Shown: one piece after another, positions 32,075-40,646 of the stretch
Layout of the letters: every line of letters begins with the position of its first letter
How positions within the stretch are numbered: the first letter of the stretch is position 1
Source of the DNA: Caproicibacter sp047777415
GTDB lineage: Bacteria > Bacillota > Clostridia > Oscillospirales > Acutalibacteraceae
Direction: 5' to 3'
Length of the DNA stretch: 64,000 bases
NCBI GenBank assembly: GCA_047777415.1
Contig: JBKEEO010000001.1
Coordinates: 248,001-312,000 of the forward strand
The notes under the pieces: model-generated
The model's database searches: none
What the model was told of the DNA's origin: nothing
Seen by the model: the letters and a program-made list of their open reading frames with translations, nothing else
Made by a program: the position numbers and the translations under genes

Positions 32075-33505
32075 ATGAAAAGATATAGGAACATGAAACT
32101 TCGCGGAAAATTAATTTTTATCATGTCAATCATTTCATTACTGTTTTTCATTCCATACATCGTATACTGTGCTGTTTTATTCTCCAGCGGCGGAGATATA
32201 CGGCAGCTGGGAGGAATCGTACGTACGATGACCCCAATCACGATCGCATTTTTTATTGCTATCTATCTGCTCGCTATTTTTTTGTTCACGCGTTTCTCCA
32301 AACGTATCATAGAACCAATTCATCAAATTTCAAATGTTGCGGATAAAATAGCTGCCGGCTCTATTAATGAACATATCGATTACGAAGGGACGGATGAAAT
32401 AGGCGAACTTGCCAACTCCATTAATCAGCTTGCCGAAAAGCTAAAAGTCGCTATACACGAAGTCATTTTCCTTTTAAACTCGATGGCTAAAGGTGATTTT
32501 ACAGTCGAAACCAAACTGGAGTGGCAGGGAGACTGGAAACAGATAGATGCTGCGTTAAAACAAATACTCAATTCTTTGAACCAGATTTTCTCAAAGGTCT
32601 TAACTGCATCTGAACAGACTGCCAGCGGCTCCGAACAAGTTGCAAGCGGATCCCAAGCCTTGGCACAGGGTGCCACAGAGCAAGCCAGTGCAATTGAGCA
32701 ACTTTCCGCAACGATTCTTGACGTGTCGGAACATGTAAAAAAGAATGCTGCAAATGCTTCGGAAGCAAATCGTTTTTCCAGTGAAGAAGAGCAAAAACTG
32801 CAGGATGCCAGCACCAAGATGAGCGAAATGTTGGACGCTATGGCTGAAATAAGCGAAACTTCCAAACAAATTGGGAACATTATTAAAACAATTGATGATA
32901 TTGCGTTCCAAACCAATATACTTGCCTTAAATGCGGCTGTTGAGGCTGCACGTGCCGGTTCTGCCGGCAAAGGGTTCGCCGTTGTCGCAGATGAGGTACG
33001 TAATCTTGCAAGCAAAAGTGCGGAAGCAGCCAAGAATACAACCAACCTGATTGAAAATGCTATCAAGGCAGTCAGCAACGGAACAAAGGTCGCGGATATC
33101 ACGGAAAAGACGTTGCGTGAAGTGATTCAATCCGCCAACCGTACCAACGAACTGGTAAACGACATTGCAACAGCTTCCAATCAGCAGGCAACATCCATTA
33201 GTCAAATCACACAAGGCGTTCAGCAAATTTCTGCAGTGGTACAAACAAATTCGGCAACTGCTGAAGAAAGTGCGGCCGCAAGCAGTGAACTGGCAGTTCA
33301 GGCAAAGGAACTGAAAAACGCTGTATCAAGTTTAAAATTACGCAGTACTGTTTCGCCTGCATCTCAAACGAAAAAGACTTCAAAACAAGGAACTCAGCCC
33401 CAGACAGAAACCAAACAAAGCATAGAAAACAAAGCAGAAAATTCCAAAATGTCCACCGTTGCAGCAGCATCTGTTTCTGCTGGTGCAGATGATAAATACA
33501 TTTAA
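32075..33505 (+). CDS. methyl-accepting chemotaxis protein lacking a periplasmic sensor
   Basis: 476 residues. TM1 (about 12-37) and TM2 (about 52-72) are separated by only about 15 residues, so there is no extracytoplasmic ligand domain. A HAMP domain follows, then the signalling helices with the conserved tip IDDIAFQTNILALNAAVEAA. A Gln/Ser/Lys-rich tail of about 60 residues lacks a CheR-docking pentapeptide. It may sense membrane state or internal signals, or act through other receptors in the array. It lies last in the cheW-pilZ-cheW-mcp run, before a strong terminator. ATG 32075 has a GGGGAG site. Confidence 0.93.
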   Translation: MKRYRNMKLRGKLIFIMSIISLLFFIPYIVYCAVLFSSGGDIRQLGGIVRTMTPITIAFFIAIYLLAIFLFTRFSKRIIEPIHQISNVADKIAAGSINEHIDYEGTDEIGELANSINQLAEKLKVAIHEVIFLLNSMAKGDFTVETKLEWQGDWKQIDAALKQILNSLNQIFSKVLTASEQTASGSEQVASGSQALAQGATEQASAIEQLSATILDVSEHVKKNAANASEANRFSSEEEQKLQDASTKMSEMLDAMAEISETSKQIGNIIKTIDDIAFQTNILALNAAVEAARAGSAGKGFAVVADEVRNLASKSAEAAKNTTNLIENAIKAVSNGTKVADITEKTLREVIQSANRTNELVNDIATASNQQATSISQITQGVQQISAVVQTNSATAEESAAASSELAVQAKELKNAVSSLKLRSTVSPASQTKKTSKQGTQPQTETKQSIENKAENSKMSTVAAASVSAGADDKYI

Positions 33506-33529
33506 TGGAATATCAAATGTAACAGTATT

Positions 33530-33565
33530 GGAGTGTTTCTTTCAGAAGAAACACTCCACTTTTTA
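33530..33565 (+). terminator. intrinsic terminator of the cheW-mcp run
   Basis: GGAGTGTTTCTT (33530-33541) pairs perfectly with AAGAAACACTCC (33546-33557), 4-nt loop, followed by ACTTTTTAT. Confidence 0.92.
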
Positions 33566-33638
33566 TATGTAGTCACAGTCCATTCCACTTGTCCGCACAA
33601 AAGTCCGTGAAAATACCGGAAAAACCATGGATAGTTCT

Positions 33639-33665
33639 TAAATATTTCGCATGATATGCCGATAT
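33639..33665 (+). promoter_or_regulatory. sigma-D promoter of fliD-fliS
   Basis: TAAA (33639-33642), 15-bp spacer, GCCGATAT (33658-33665), one base from the sigma-D consensus, 55 bp before fliD. Confidence 0.88.
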
Positions 33666-33719
33666 ATAATACAAAGAATGTTATGCTGAGCAACCTGCCG
33701 GTCATAAGGAGGAATCATT

Positions 33720-36359
33720 ATGAGCTCATCCACAAGCCTTGATACTTCGTCGGTTTACAGACTGACCGGTACCGACTTGTACTCCGGTCTTGATACGGAC
33801 GAAATCATTAAAGCGTTAGTTTCGGATACGCAAAGTAAAATTGACAAACAACAACAGTTGGAACAAATTGCAAAATGGAAAAGAGAACTATTGCGCGATG
33901 TAATTTCAGATATGCAGGAGTTTCAGGATACCTATTTTTCCTATACCAGCGGAACCAATCTTTTAAGCTCAAAATTTTTTGAGGCAGATGAAATTATCAG
34001 TTCATCCAACGTTGTCAGCGCAACGGGGGACTCTAAAAATGCCAGTAATATAGTTATTAATAAAATTTCCCAGCTGGCGACAAAGGCGTCTTACCAATGC
34101 AACCATATTCTTTCCAATCATACTATTACTTCCGGTGAAATAGATAACACCAATCTTTCTAGTCGGCTGGAAGGAGACACCGTCACTTTCAACTTGGACG
34201 GAGTGTCTAAAACCATCACGTTTGATTTCGATGATGATTCTACAGATTACTCCGATCTTAATAATGTTGCTAATTATTTGCAGACGAAATTGAACAGTGC
34301 ATTTGGTCTCGATAAAATCACGGTAAGTACAAATGGTAACACCCTGCAGTTTACAACGCAAGACTCATCGGTCCTCACTGTTACATCCAGCGACGACACT
34401 TTAAAAATAGCTTCTGACAGAATATACGTAAACAGCTCCTATGTGTTGAAAGACAGTACCGTCACTTTCAATTTGGACGGTGTGTCTAAAACCATCACGT
34501 TTCATGAAAATTACTCGAGTCTTGACGATATTAAAGATTATTTGCAGCAGCAATTAGACAGCGAATTTGGTTCCGATAAAGTCACGGTAAGCATAAGTGA
34601 TGGCGCCCTGCAGTTTGAAACTACAGAAGAATCATCCGATTTCTCTGTTGTATCCAGCGACAACGATATTTTAGAGATAGATTCAGAGAGCGATAAAATA
34701 GTTGTAAACAGCTATGTGTTGAAAGACCGCACCGTCACTTTCAATTTGGACGGTGCGTCCAAAACCATCACGTTTCATGAAAATTACTCGAGTCTTGACG
34801 ATGTTAAAAATTATTTACAGGAGCAATTAAACAGCGAATTTGGTTCCGATAAAATCACTGTAAAAACCAGCGGTAACGCCCTTCAGTTTACAAAGCAAAA
34901 CGACGCATCCGACCTCACCATTTCATCCAGTGATAACGTATTAGGAATGGAATCCAGTAAAAGCAATCGCATTAGTCTCAGCACCACTTTGAAGGACTTT
35001 ATGGGGGACGAATCGGAATCAACAACATATTCCCTCACAATCAATGGAGAAACTCTATCCTTTACTGGCGACCAAACACTGTCCAAAGTCATTTCTGAAA
35101 TTAACAGCAATGGGGACATGGGTGTTACGGTAACATATTCTGAGACGACCGACTCATTTTACATAACAGCTGATGAAACAGGTTCGCAAGGAAAAATTGA
35201 ATTTGAAGGTGATTTAGCTACTGCGCTGTTTGGTAACACTCTTGTAGATTTCAGCAAATCTTTAGCAGAATCATCCGATATGTTAGGATCTGCGCTCACC
35301 GCCAATGATGATGGAACATACTCCCTCTCAATTAATGATGACAAAACATTATCTTTCAGCAAAGACCAGACATTGTTCGGTGTCATTTCTCAAATCAACA
35401 ACAATGATGATTTAGGAGTTACTGTGGCCTATTCCAACGGCCAATTTTACATATCCGGTGATAGCTCTAAAGTTCTATTTAATTATACTAATGTGGATGG
35501 CACTTACACTGCCGGCCAAGACTTGAAAATGAATGTTACGATCAACGGCTCCACAATGGATTTGGAGCGTTCTTCCAACGTCACCACCATAGACGGGGTT
35601 ACTTTAAATATCACCGGCACTACCGATGAAACCGTGTCATTTTCAGGTAATGACAGTGTGGATGAACTTGTTTCCAAAATTGTAGACTATGTCAATGCAT
35701 ATAATAAAATCATTGATAAAATTAATACCTTGGTAACGGAGACCAGAGAAAGAGACAGCGATAACAGCATTGCCTATGAACCACTGACAGATGCTCAAAA
35801 AGAAGAAATGACCGATGAAGAAATTGAGAAGTGGAACGAAAAAGCCAAACAAGGACTGCTGCAAAATGATTCCACACTCAATAGTATTTTGCAGGATATG
35901 TACTCCGCTATGACGAATGAAGTAGACTCGGTCGGAATGACGCTGTATCAGCTTGGTATTGCCACACAGCCACTCGACTACACATCCGGCGGTCAGTTCG
36001 TTGTAGATACCGAGAAACTGAAAGAAAAACTTCTAAGTGACCCGGATGCCGTTGTAGAAATGTTTACAGGCGAAAAAGGTATAGCATCCCGTGTAAATGA
36101 CGTCTTGAACAATTATGTAGGCACATTTGGCGGCGACGGAATTCTGATTGCTCGGGCCGGCACTGATTCGGATGTATACGACGACAGTGAACTTACATTA
36201 CAAATTCAGCAATATTCAGAGATTATTTCCGACTTAAAAGAGCAACTTGAAACCGAGGAAGAGAGATATTGGAGCAAATTCACCGCTATGGAACAGGCAC
36301 TTAGCATATTAACCTCACAAAGTAACTACCTAATGTCCATGTTCAGCAGTGACTACTAA
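33720..36359 (+). CDS. fliD: flagellar cap protein FliD, expanded
   Basis: 879 residues, clearly longer than the roughly 450-600 common for FliD. The N-terminus (TSSVYRLTGTDLYSGLDTDE) and the C-terminal third (IVDYVNAYNKIIDKINTLV, then QLGIATQPL and a closing coiled coil) are standard and form the leg and stem that cap the filament. The middle is expanded by three tandem units of about 92 residues (about 154, 247 and 338), each starting TVTFNLDGxSKTITF. Two flagellin-hook IN-like units follow (about 432 and 532, YSLxIN...LSF...VISxIN). It is exported and helps flagellin fold at the tip. GGAGG precedes ATG 33720, with a sigma-D promoter upstream and fliS following. Confidence 0.95.
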   Translation: MSSSTSLDTSSVYRLTGTDLYSGLDTDEIIKALVSDTQSKIDKQQQLEQIAKWKRELLRDVISDMQEFQDTYFSYTSGTNLLSSKFFEADEIISSSNVVSATGDSKNASNIVINKISQLATKASYQCNHILSNHTITSGEIDNTNLSSRLEGDTVTFNLDGVSKTITFDFDDDSTDYSDLNNVANYLQTKLNSAFGLDKITVSTNGNTLQFTTQDSSVLTVTSSDDTLKIASDRIYVNSSYVLKDSTVTFNLDGVSKTITFHENYSSLDDIKDYLQQQLDSEFGSDKVTVSISDGALQFETTEESSDFSVVSSDNDILEIDSESDKIVVNSYVLKDRTVTFNLDGASKTITFHENYSSLDDVKNYLQEQLNSEFGSDKITVKTSGNALQFTKQNDASDLTISSSDNVLGMESSKSNRISLSTTLKDFMGDESESTTYSLTINGETLSFTGDQTLSKVISEINSNGDMGVTVTYSETTDSFYITADETGSQGKIEFEGDLATALFGNTLVDFSKSLAESSDMLGSALTANDDGTYSLSINDDKTLSFSKDQTLFGVISQINNNDDLGVTVAYSNGQFYISGDSSKVLFNYTNVDGTYTAGQDLKMNVTINGSTMDLERSSNVTTIDGVTLNITGTTDETVSFSGNDSVDELVSKIVDYVNAYNKIIDKINTLVTETRERDSDNSIAYEPLTDAQKEEMTDEEIEKWNEKAKQGLLQNDSTLNSILQDMYSAMTNEVDSVGMTLYQLGIATQPLDYTSGGQFVVDTEKLKEKLLSDPDAVVEMFTGEKGIASRVNDVLNNYVGTFGGDGILIARAGTDSDVYDDSELTLQIQQYSEIISDLKEQLETEEERYWSKFTAMEQALSILTSQSNYLMSMFSSDY
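34179..35003 (+). repeat. three tandem repeat units inside fliD
   Basis: Units start at 34179, 34458 and 34731 (279 and 273 bp apart, in frame). Units 2 and 3 are nearly identical over their first 130 bp or so, including ACCGTCACTTTCAATTTGGA and the CATGAAAATTACTCGAGTCT block; unit 1 shares the first 45 bp. Confidence 0.9.
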
Positions 36360-36397
36360 TCTAACGATAAGCCATGAAAACTAATACAGGGGGCACT

Positions 36398-36790
36398 ATG
36401 AAAATGGCGGACAATTACAATCTGATTAAGCAGTACCAGGAGCAGTCTGTTCTCACCATGTCGCGGGGTGAACTTTTGATTAAACTGTATGATGAGCTGC
36501 TGAAAAATTTAAAATATGCTTCTATGCTTCTGGGGAAAAAGCAGACAGAACCTGCGAAAAAATGCACCACCAAAGCAAAAGATATTATAAATTATCTTTT
36601 CGCCATTCTTGACGATAAATACAGTGTTTCCGCAAACCTAAAACAAATTTACAGCCACTTTTTAGCACAAATTATCAAAGCTAATGTATCCGGTGAACCT
36701 TCCAGTTTAGATGAAATCATTCCAACTGTACAGGAACTTAGGGATGCATGGGCAAAAGCGGAAAAAGCTACTCGGTCACAAAAATTGTAA
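36398..36790 (+). CDS. fliS: flagellin export chaperone FliS
   Basis: 130 residues from ATG 36398 (AGGGGG just upstream; ATG 36374 has none). The four-helix FliS pattern is clear: YNLIKQYQEQSVLTMSRGEL, LIKLYDELLKNLKYA, KAKDIINYLFAILD and a C-terminal helix ending AWAKAEKATRSQKL. FliS binds the C-terminus of flagellin in the cytoplasm and prevents early polymerisation. It follows fliD by 38 bp under the same sigma-D promoter. The flagellin gene itself is not in the window. Confidence 0.94.
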   Translation: MKMADNYNLIKQYQEQSVLTMSRGELLIKLYDELLKNLKYASMLLGKKQTEPAKKCTTKAKDIINYLFAILDDKYSVSANLKQIYSHFLAQIIKANVSGEPSSLDEIIPTVQELRDAWAKAEKATRSQKL

Positions 36791-36796
36791 AAAATG

Positions 36797-36830
36797 AAAG
36801 GCCATCCATTAAGGACGGCCTTTCGTTCTT
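36797..36830 (+). terminator. weak terminator-like hairpin after fliS
   Basis: AAAGGCCATCC (36797-36807) pairs with GGACGGCCTTT (36813-36823) with one mismatch, followed by CGTTCTT. The poor T-tract may allow read-through into the next gene. Confidence 0.55.
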
Positions 36831-36846
36831 CAGAGGTGTTAAAACA

Positions 36847-37281
36847 ATGATAAATGAACTCCGTACCTGTATAGAGCAAAAACAAGTTCTTTTAACCAAA
36901 ATCCTAAACCTTTCACGACAGATTAAAAACCAATGTAATCAACCCGAACAAATGAATCCATCTTTCTTAATCGAGCAGCGTCAGATTTATCTAAACAGAC
37001 TAAAAAAATGTGTGGATCGCATCGGTCTGCTTGTGGGAAAACTGCCTCCCCAAGAACAAAACCGAATCAACACGATTCTTTCTGCCCCATCACCAAAACC
37101 CATATGTACTCCGGAGGAATCCGAGCTTTGGGATCTAGAGGTTAAATCCCGTTCCCTTTTGCAGGAAATTTGCTCATGCGACGAAGAAAGCAAAAAGAAA
37201 ATGAAAGAGGAATGTGAGCGGCTTCGGAAACTGGTCAATGACTCGCGCAGCAAAAGGAACAACAATTCCCTGTATTTTTAA
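36847..37281 (+). CDS. small helical protein after fliS, FliT-like by position
   Basis: 144 residues from ATG 36847 (AGAGGTG 8 nt upstream). The protein is almost entirely alpha-helical and charged, with likely coiled-coil ends (INELRTCIEQKQVLLTKILN; KMKEECERLRKLVNDS). No family signature is certain. Genes in this position after fliS usually encode FliT or FlgN-like export chaperones, which are also short, helical and poorly conserved; that assignment is from context. Its stop codon overlaps the stop of the convergent cheD by 4 nt. Confidence 0.6.
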   Translation: MINELRTCIEQKQVLLTKILNLSRQIKNQCNQPEQMNPSFLIEQRQIYLNRLKKCVDRIGLLVGKLPPQEQNRINTILSAPSPKPICTPEESELWDLEVKSRSLLQEICSCDEESKKKMKEECERLRKLVNDSRSKRNNNSLYF

Positions 37282-37766
37282 AAACTTTTTTCTCCTTTGG
37301 CGAACGACTTGACAACCATGATGCCTGTTTCTGTATAAAAATAAACGGTACGTCCATAGTTTAGCCCCGTGTCCTCCGCCACAATGCGAATATTAAGACT
37401 GGCAAGTGTTTCTTTTACTGCAATTATATTCCGTTTCCCAATATTGCCGAACGTGCTGTCATCCGGAATTTCAAACATCTTGGCTCCGCCTGCAATTTTT
37501 GCCTGTATTCTGGAACGTTGGCAGCCTTTTGCCTCCATATCACGAACCATAACCGGAAGACACGAATCAGCATACCGATAAATTTGATCTTTGACATTTC
37601 CGCTCTGCGGATGATAGGGAAGCATAATATGCGCTAATCCGCCTATTTTTAAAGCGGCATCGTACAGACAGATTCCAATACATGACCCCAGCGCGTAGGT
37701 TACAAGCGCGCCGGGGCTTTCTACTATTTTTACATCTGCAATGCCCACCGTGATTAATTCACTCAT
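37278..37766 (-). CDS. cheD: chemoreceptor glutamine deamidase CheD
   Basis: 162 residues. The Cys-His-Thr-type active site is visible in LGSCIGICLYD and GGLAHIMLPY, followed by KIAGGAKMF and IGKRNI. CheD deamidates receptor glutamines and, with CheC, adjusts CheY-P dephosphorylation. The start is 2 nt after the cheC stop. It is the last gene of the leftward 30-gene flagellar run, with no terminator before the convergent gene. Confidence 0.95.
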   Translation of the reverse strand: MSELITVGIADVKIVESPGALVTYALGSCIGICLYDAALKIGGLAHIMLPYHPQSGNVKDQIYRYADSCLPVMVRDMEAKGCQRSRIQAKIAGGAKMFEIPDDSTFGNIGKRNIIAVKETLASLNIRIVAEDTGLNYGRTVYFYTETGIMVVKSFAKGEKSF

Positions 37767-37768
37767 AC

Positions 37769-38386
37769 CTAAATCCCCAGACTATTCATTAATGTATTCA
37801 GTGACGCAATGTCCGGGATCAGCATCATATTTGCTGAAATCGTTTTACTCTCGCTGAGAAAGTCGTCCTCAATAAAAATAATCTTGTCGGACACTGAGCC
37901 CATTGCGGCTGCCGGAACGGTGAGCAAGGCTCCTACCATATCTGCCTTAACTGCTGGAACAGAAATTTTTAGCTCAAGATGGGATAACGATGAAATCGAA
38001 TTGGCATAGGAGGCTATCATAATATTGCCTATCTCCGATAGAGCAGAATATTCCATATCGGAAAGATTTGCGCAATCAGCCCCACACTCTCCTAACAGAG
38101 TTTCCAACAGCGACTGCGTAAATTCTTGTTCTATGACAAACATCATAATTCCGTTGATGTCACCGTGTAACTGCGCAAGAATTGCTACAACCGGAGTTTC
38201 CGGCCCGCCAAGAGCACGGTCTGCCTGGCTGATATCCAAAATGCGAACGACGGGTGTTACCATGTTTACCTGACGATTCAGCATCTGAGAAAGTGATGTT
38301 GCAGCGTTGCCAGCGCCTATGTTTCCAATTTCTTTTAGAACATCAATATGCATTTCATTTAACTGACCCAAATTTTCAATTGGCAT
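37769..38386 (-). CDS. cheC: CheY-P phosphatase CheC
   Basis: 205 residues with both phosphatase active sites: LKEIGNIGAGNAATSL (about 18-33) and LSEIGNIMIASYANSI (about 114-129), each with the Glu and Asn that place water on the CheY phosphate. It acts in the cytoplasm, is stimulated by CheD, and supports adaptation in Gram-positive chemotaxis. It is immediately upstream of cheD in the same run. Confidence 0.95.
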   Translation of the reverse strand: MPIENLGQLNEMHIDVLKEIGNIGAGNAATSLSQMLNRQVNMVTPVVRILDISQADRALGGPETPVVAILAQLHGDINGIMMFVIEQEFTQSLLETLLGECGADCANLSDMEYSALSEIGNIMIASYANSISSLSHLELKISVPAVKADMVGALLTVPAAAMGSVSDKIIFIEDDFLSESKTISANMMLIPDIASLNTLMNSLGI

Positions 38387-38407
38387 AGGCCCACCTCAAT
38401 GTATTTT

Positions 38408-39877
38408 TTATATGCGGTCAACAGGTTGGATCGCCGTACTGACAATACGCTCATGGTTAGCGTAGAATTTCGTCGCATTATAATCTGTGGATAGAGTTTC
38501 CATAAATCCACCGATTGTCAACTTGGTACCCGCATAGACAGTACGCAGTGCCGAAATTCTAAAATCCAAATTGGAAAGGCCTTGTTGATCTGCTTTTCCA
38601 AGAGCTGCTACCTTGGCCTGCAGGTATTTAATATTTGATTCAGCCAATTCTTTTTGAGCTCGCGCATTTCTCAGCAGAGTCTTTGCTTTCAGCGAGTGTG
38701 GATTCTTCTTCATAACAGCTAAAATTGTGTTAATCTGAGAATTTAAAATCTCTAGATTCTTCTGTTCTTTTTGCAGTTCTTCCTTAGCGGAATCCGGATT
38801 TTCTCCCTCTTTCCCTGCAAGAAGACCATCCAATAATTTCGAAACAATTAGAACCTCCGTGTGTGCGCCACCGCTGCCAATAACATTTGCGGTAATCGAG
38901 CGGCCTGCCTGACATTTTCCCCCTGCTAACAGACCTTTTCTGCCGCGCACCAAAACCGAATTTCCTGCCTTAACGATGCTGTTAAAGATAACATCGGCAC
39001 GCACATCTCCCTCACATTCCACTGTGGCATTTTCAATATATTGTGAGGTAACACTCCCTCCGGCGGTTAACTTCCCATGGCTCATTCCATTCATGCCGCA
39101 AGCGATGACGATATTTCCGCCAGCCTCAAGCAAAGCGCCTTCCACCATGCCGCGGACATTGATATCTCCACCCGCCTTGACAGAGAAACCTTCCAGCACA
39201 TCCCCCTGCACGACAACCGTACCCAGAAAATCAATATTGCCGGAAGAACTGTCAACATCACCGTGCACAGTAAAGACCTCATTCACATTGACAACTGCAT
39301 TTTTGTATTCGATGCATCCGTCCACACCGGCGGTTAAGGTCATTTCATCTTCTGAAATTACAGTGTTCTTTCCTGCCGGTAAATGCGGAAGTCTGCCGTG
39401 CCGATACGGTATTGGTTTCCCGTAAACGTCTATCCCATCTTTTCCGGGTTCCGGCGGAATAATTTTGCAAAGGGTATCGCCTTTCTTTACGTTTTGCACA
39501 AGACCTAAGTTTCGGTAATCCACCGTTCCGTCTTCCCGTTCGGCAGGTACATGATTCGGTTCCCTGTTAAACAGATACTCAATTTGACCGTCGTGCTCAT
39601 CTTCCGGAGGCAAGCCTTTCGCACAGAGACAGTCAATAAAAAATTTCCTGTTCTCGCAAAAATCACGAATCATGCTTTCCAGAATTCCATAAACAATCCC
39701 ATTTTCCTTCAAAAAAGCCATAACCTCTTCAAAGGAAACAGTTTGCTCCCGTTCTGTGAGCTTAACCCGAATATAGGCCTCCAGTCCGTCAGATGAAACG
39801 TTCAATTGTATTTCCGGCTTTTTTGTCTGTTCCTGCTCCGATCCCACCCTGTTCACATCGGTATTTTTTTCATTCAT
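38408..39877 (-). CDS. FapA (DUF342) family protein
   Basis: 489 residues. The N-terminal DUF342 domain (about 25-170) is followed by a right-handed beta-helix-like repeat region with Val/Gly-rich turns (VVQGDVLEGFSVKAGGDINV, VEGALLEAGGNIVIACGMNG, about 215-330). It ends in a coiled coil (about 360-440). DUF342 proteins occur in many flagellar/chemotaxis operons of Clostridia and Bacillus and in Vibrio FapA; polymerising surface- or pole-associated roles are proposed. It sits between the rod genes and cheC-cheD, so a motility-linked role is expected. The mechanism is unknown. Confidence 0.88.
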   Translation of the reverse strand: MNEKNTDVNRVGSEQEQTKKPEIQLNVSSDGLEAYIRVKLTEREQTVSFEEVMAFLKENGIVYGILESMIRDFCENRKFFIDCLCAKGLPPEDEHDGQIEYLFNREPNHVPAEREDGTVDYRNLGLVQNVKKGDTLCKIIPPEPGKDGIDVYGKPIPYRHGRLPHLPAGKNTVISEDEMTLTAGVDGCIEYKNAVVNVNEVFTVHGDVDSSSGNIDFLGTVVVQGDVLEGFSVKAGGDINVRGMVEGALLEAGGNIVIACGMNGMSHGKLTAGGSVTSQYIENATVECEGDVRADVIFNSIVKAGNSVLVRGRKGLLAGGKCQAGRSITANVIGSGGAHTEVLIVSKLLDGLLAGKEGENPDSAKEELQKEQKNLEILNSQINTILAVMKKNPHSLKAKTLLRNARAQKELAESNIKYLQAKVAALGKADQQGLSNLDFRISALRTVYAGTKLTIGGFMETLSTDYNATKFYANHERIVSTAIQPVDRI

Positions 39878-39919
39878 CTCATGCCTCTCCCCCTTAAATT
39901 ACAGTCAACCGGCAAACAT

Positions 39920-40624
39920 TTAGCGTAAATTATTGACTGTCTGTGTCGTACTGTCCGAAATTTGGAGGACCTTGGCGTTAAATGCAAATGCCTTCTGTGC
40001 ACTGATTAGATCTGTAATTTCATCCGTCATATCAACAGTGGACTCCTCAATGCTGCCTTGAATTGGTTGTACGTTGGAAGTTAATGCTTGCCCTGAAACA
40101 TCAGTTGCTTCAAAATAATTTTGTCCTGCCTTTCTCAGGCCATCACAATTTACAAATGTATACACTCCAACATTATGTGTATCATTTTCATTCTCAACAG
40201 AAATGGCATTACCTTCCCCATCTAGCACAATCCCGCCATATGAATCCGTAAGAAAAAATCCTCCGTCCGAGTTCTCTGAAAGCTGAAAACCGCCATTTCT
40301 TGTGTAGCGCACCTCACCATCCGTACATCTTACAGCAAAAAAGACATTTTCCTCCGGAAGGGCATAATCGAGCGGGCGGTTTGTTTGTTGGATATTGCCC
40401 TGCGTAAAATACGTATCCGTTTTGTCAAGCTTGCTTCCGTGACCGACCTTTAGACTATCTTCTGTTTGCGGCCCATGCACGCCCGTATACACTAGGTCCG
40501 CAAAAGATACCTGATCCGGTTTATAGCCCTGTGTGGAAGCATTGGCAATATTGTTGGAAGTAACCCCCATTTTCTGTTGCTGGGCAATAGCGCCGGCAGT
40601 TGCCGTATAAAACGAAATCATCAT
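39920..40624 (-). CDS. flgG: flagellar rod/hook-basal body protein, FlgG-like (FlhP-type)
   Basis: 234 residues. The N-terminal rod signature TATAGAIAQQQKMGVTSNNI-ANASTQGYK and the C-terminal signature ESTVDMTDEITDLISAQKAF frame the D1 domain typical of axial proteins. VRYTRNGGFQL is the common hook-basal body core. It is exported through the flagellar gate and builds the distal rod. With the preceding paralogue it matches the flhO-flhP pair of Bacillus, so FlgG is used here in the broad sense. ATG 40624 follows AGGAGG. Confidence 0.88.
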   Translation of the reverse strand: MMISFYTATAGAIAQQQKMGVTSNNIANASTQGYKPDQVSFADLVYTGVHGPQTEDSLKVGHGSKLDKTDTYFTQGNIQQTNRPLDYALPEENVFFAVRCTDGEVRYTRNGGFQLSENSDGGFFLTDSYGGIVLDGEGNAISVENENDTHNVGVYTFVNCDGLRKAGQNYFEATDVSGQALTSNVQPIQGSIEESTVDMTDEITDLISAQKAFAFNAKVLQISDSTTQTVNNLR

Positions 40625-40646
40625 TGGAATCCCAACCTCCTATCTA

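Noticed and set aside
32425..33102. 225-codon minus-strand frame opposite the mcp at 32075
   Set aside because: Ala/Ser-rich mirror of the receptor coiled coil; no ribosome site or family match.
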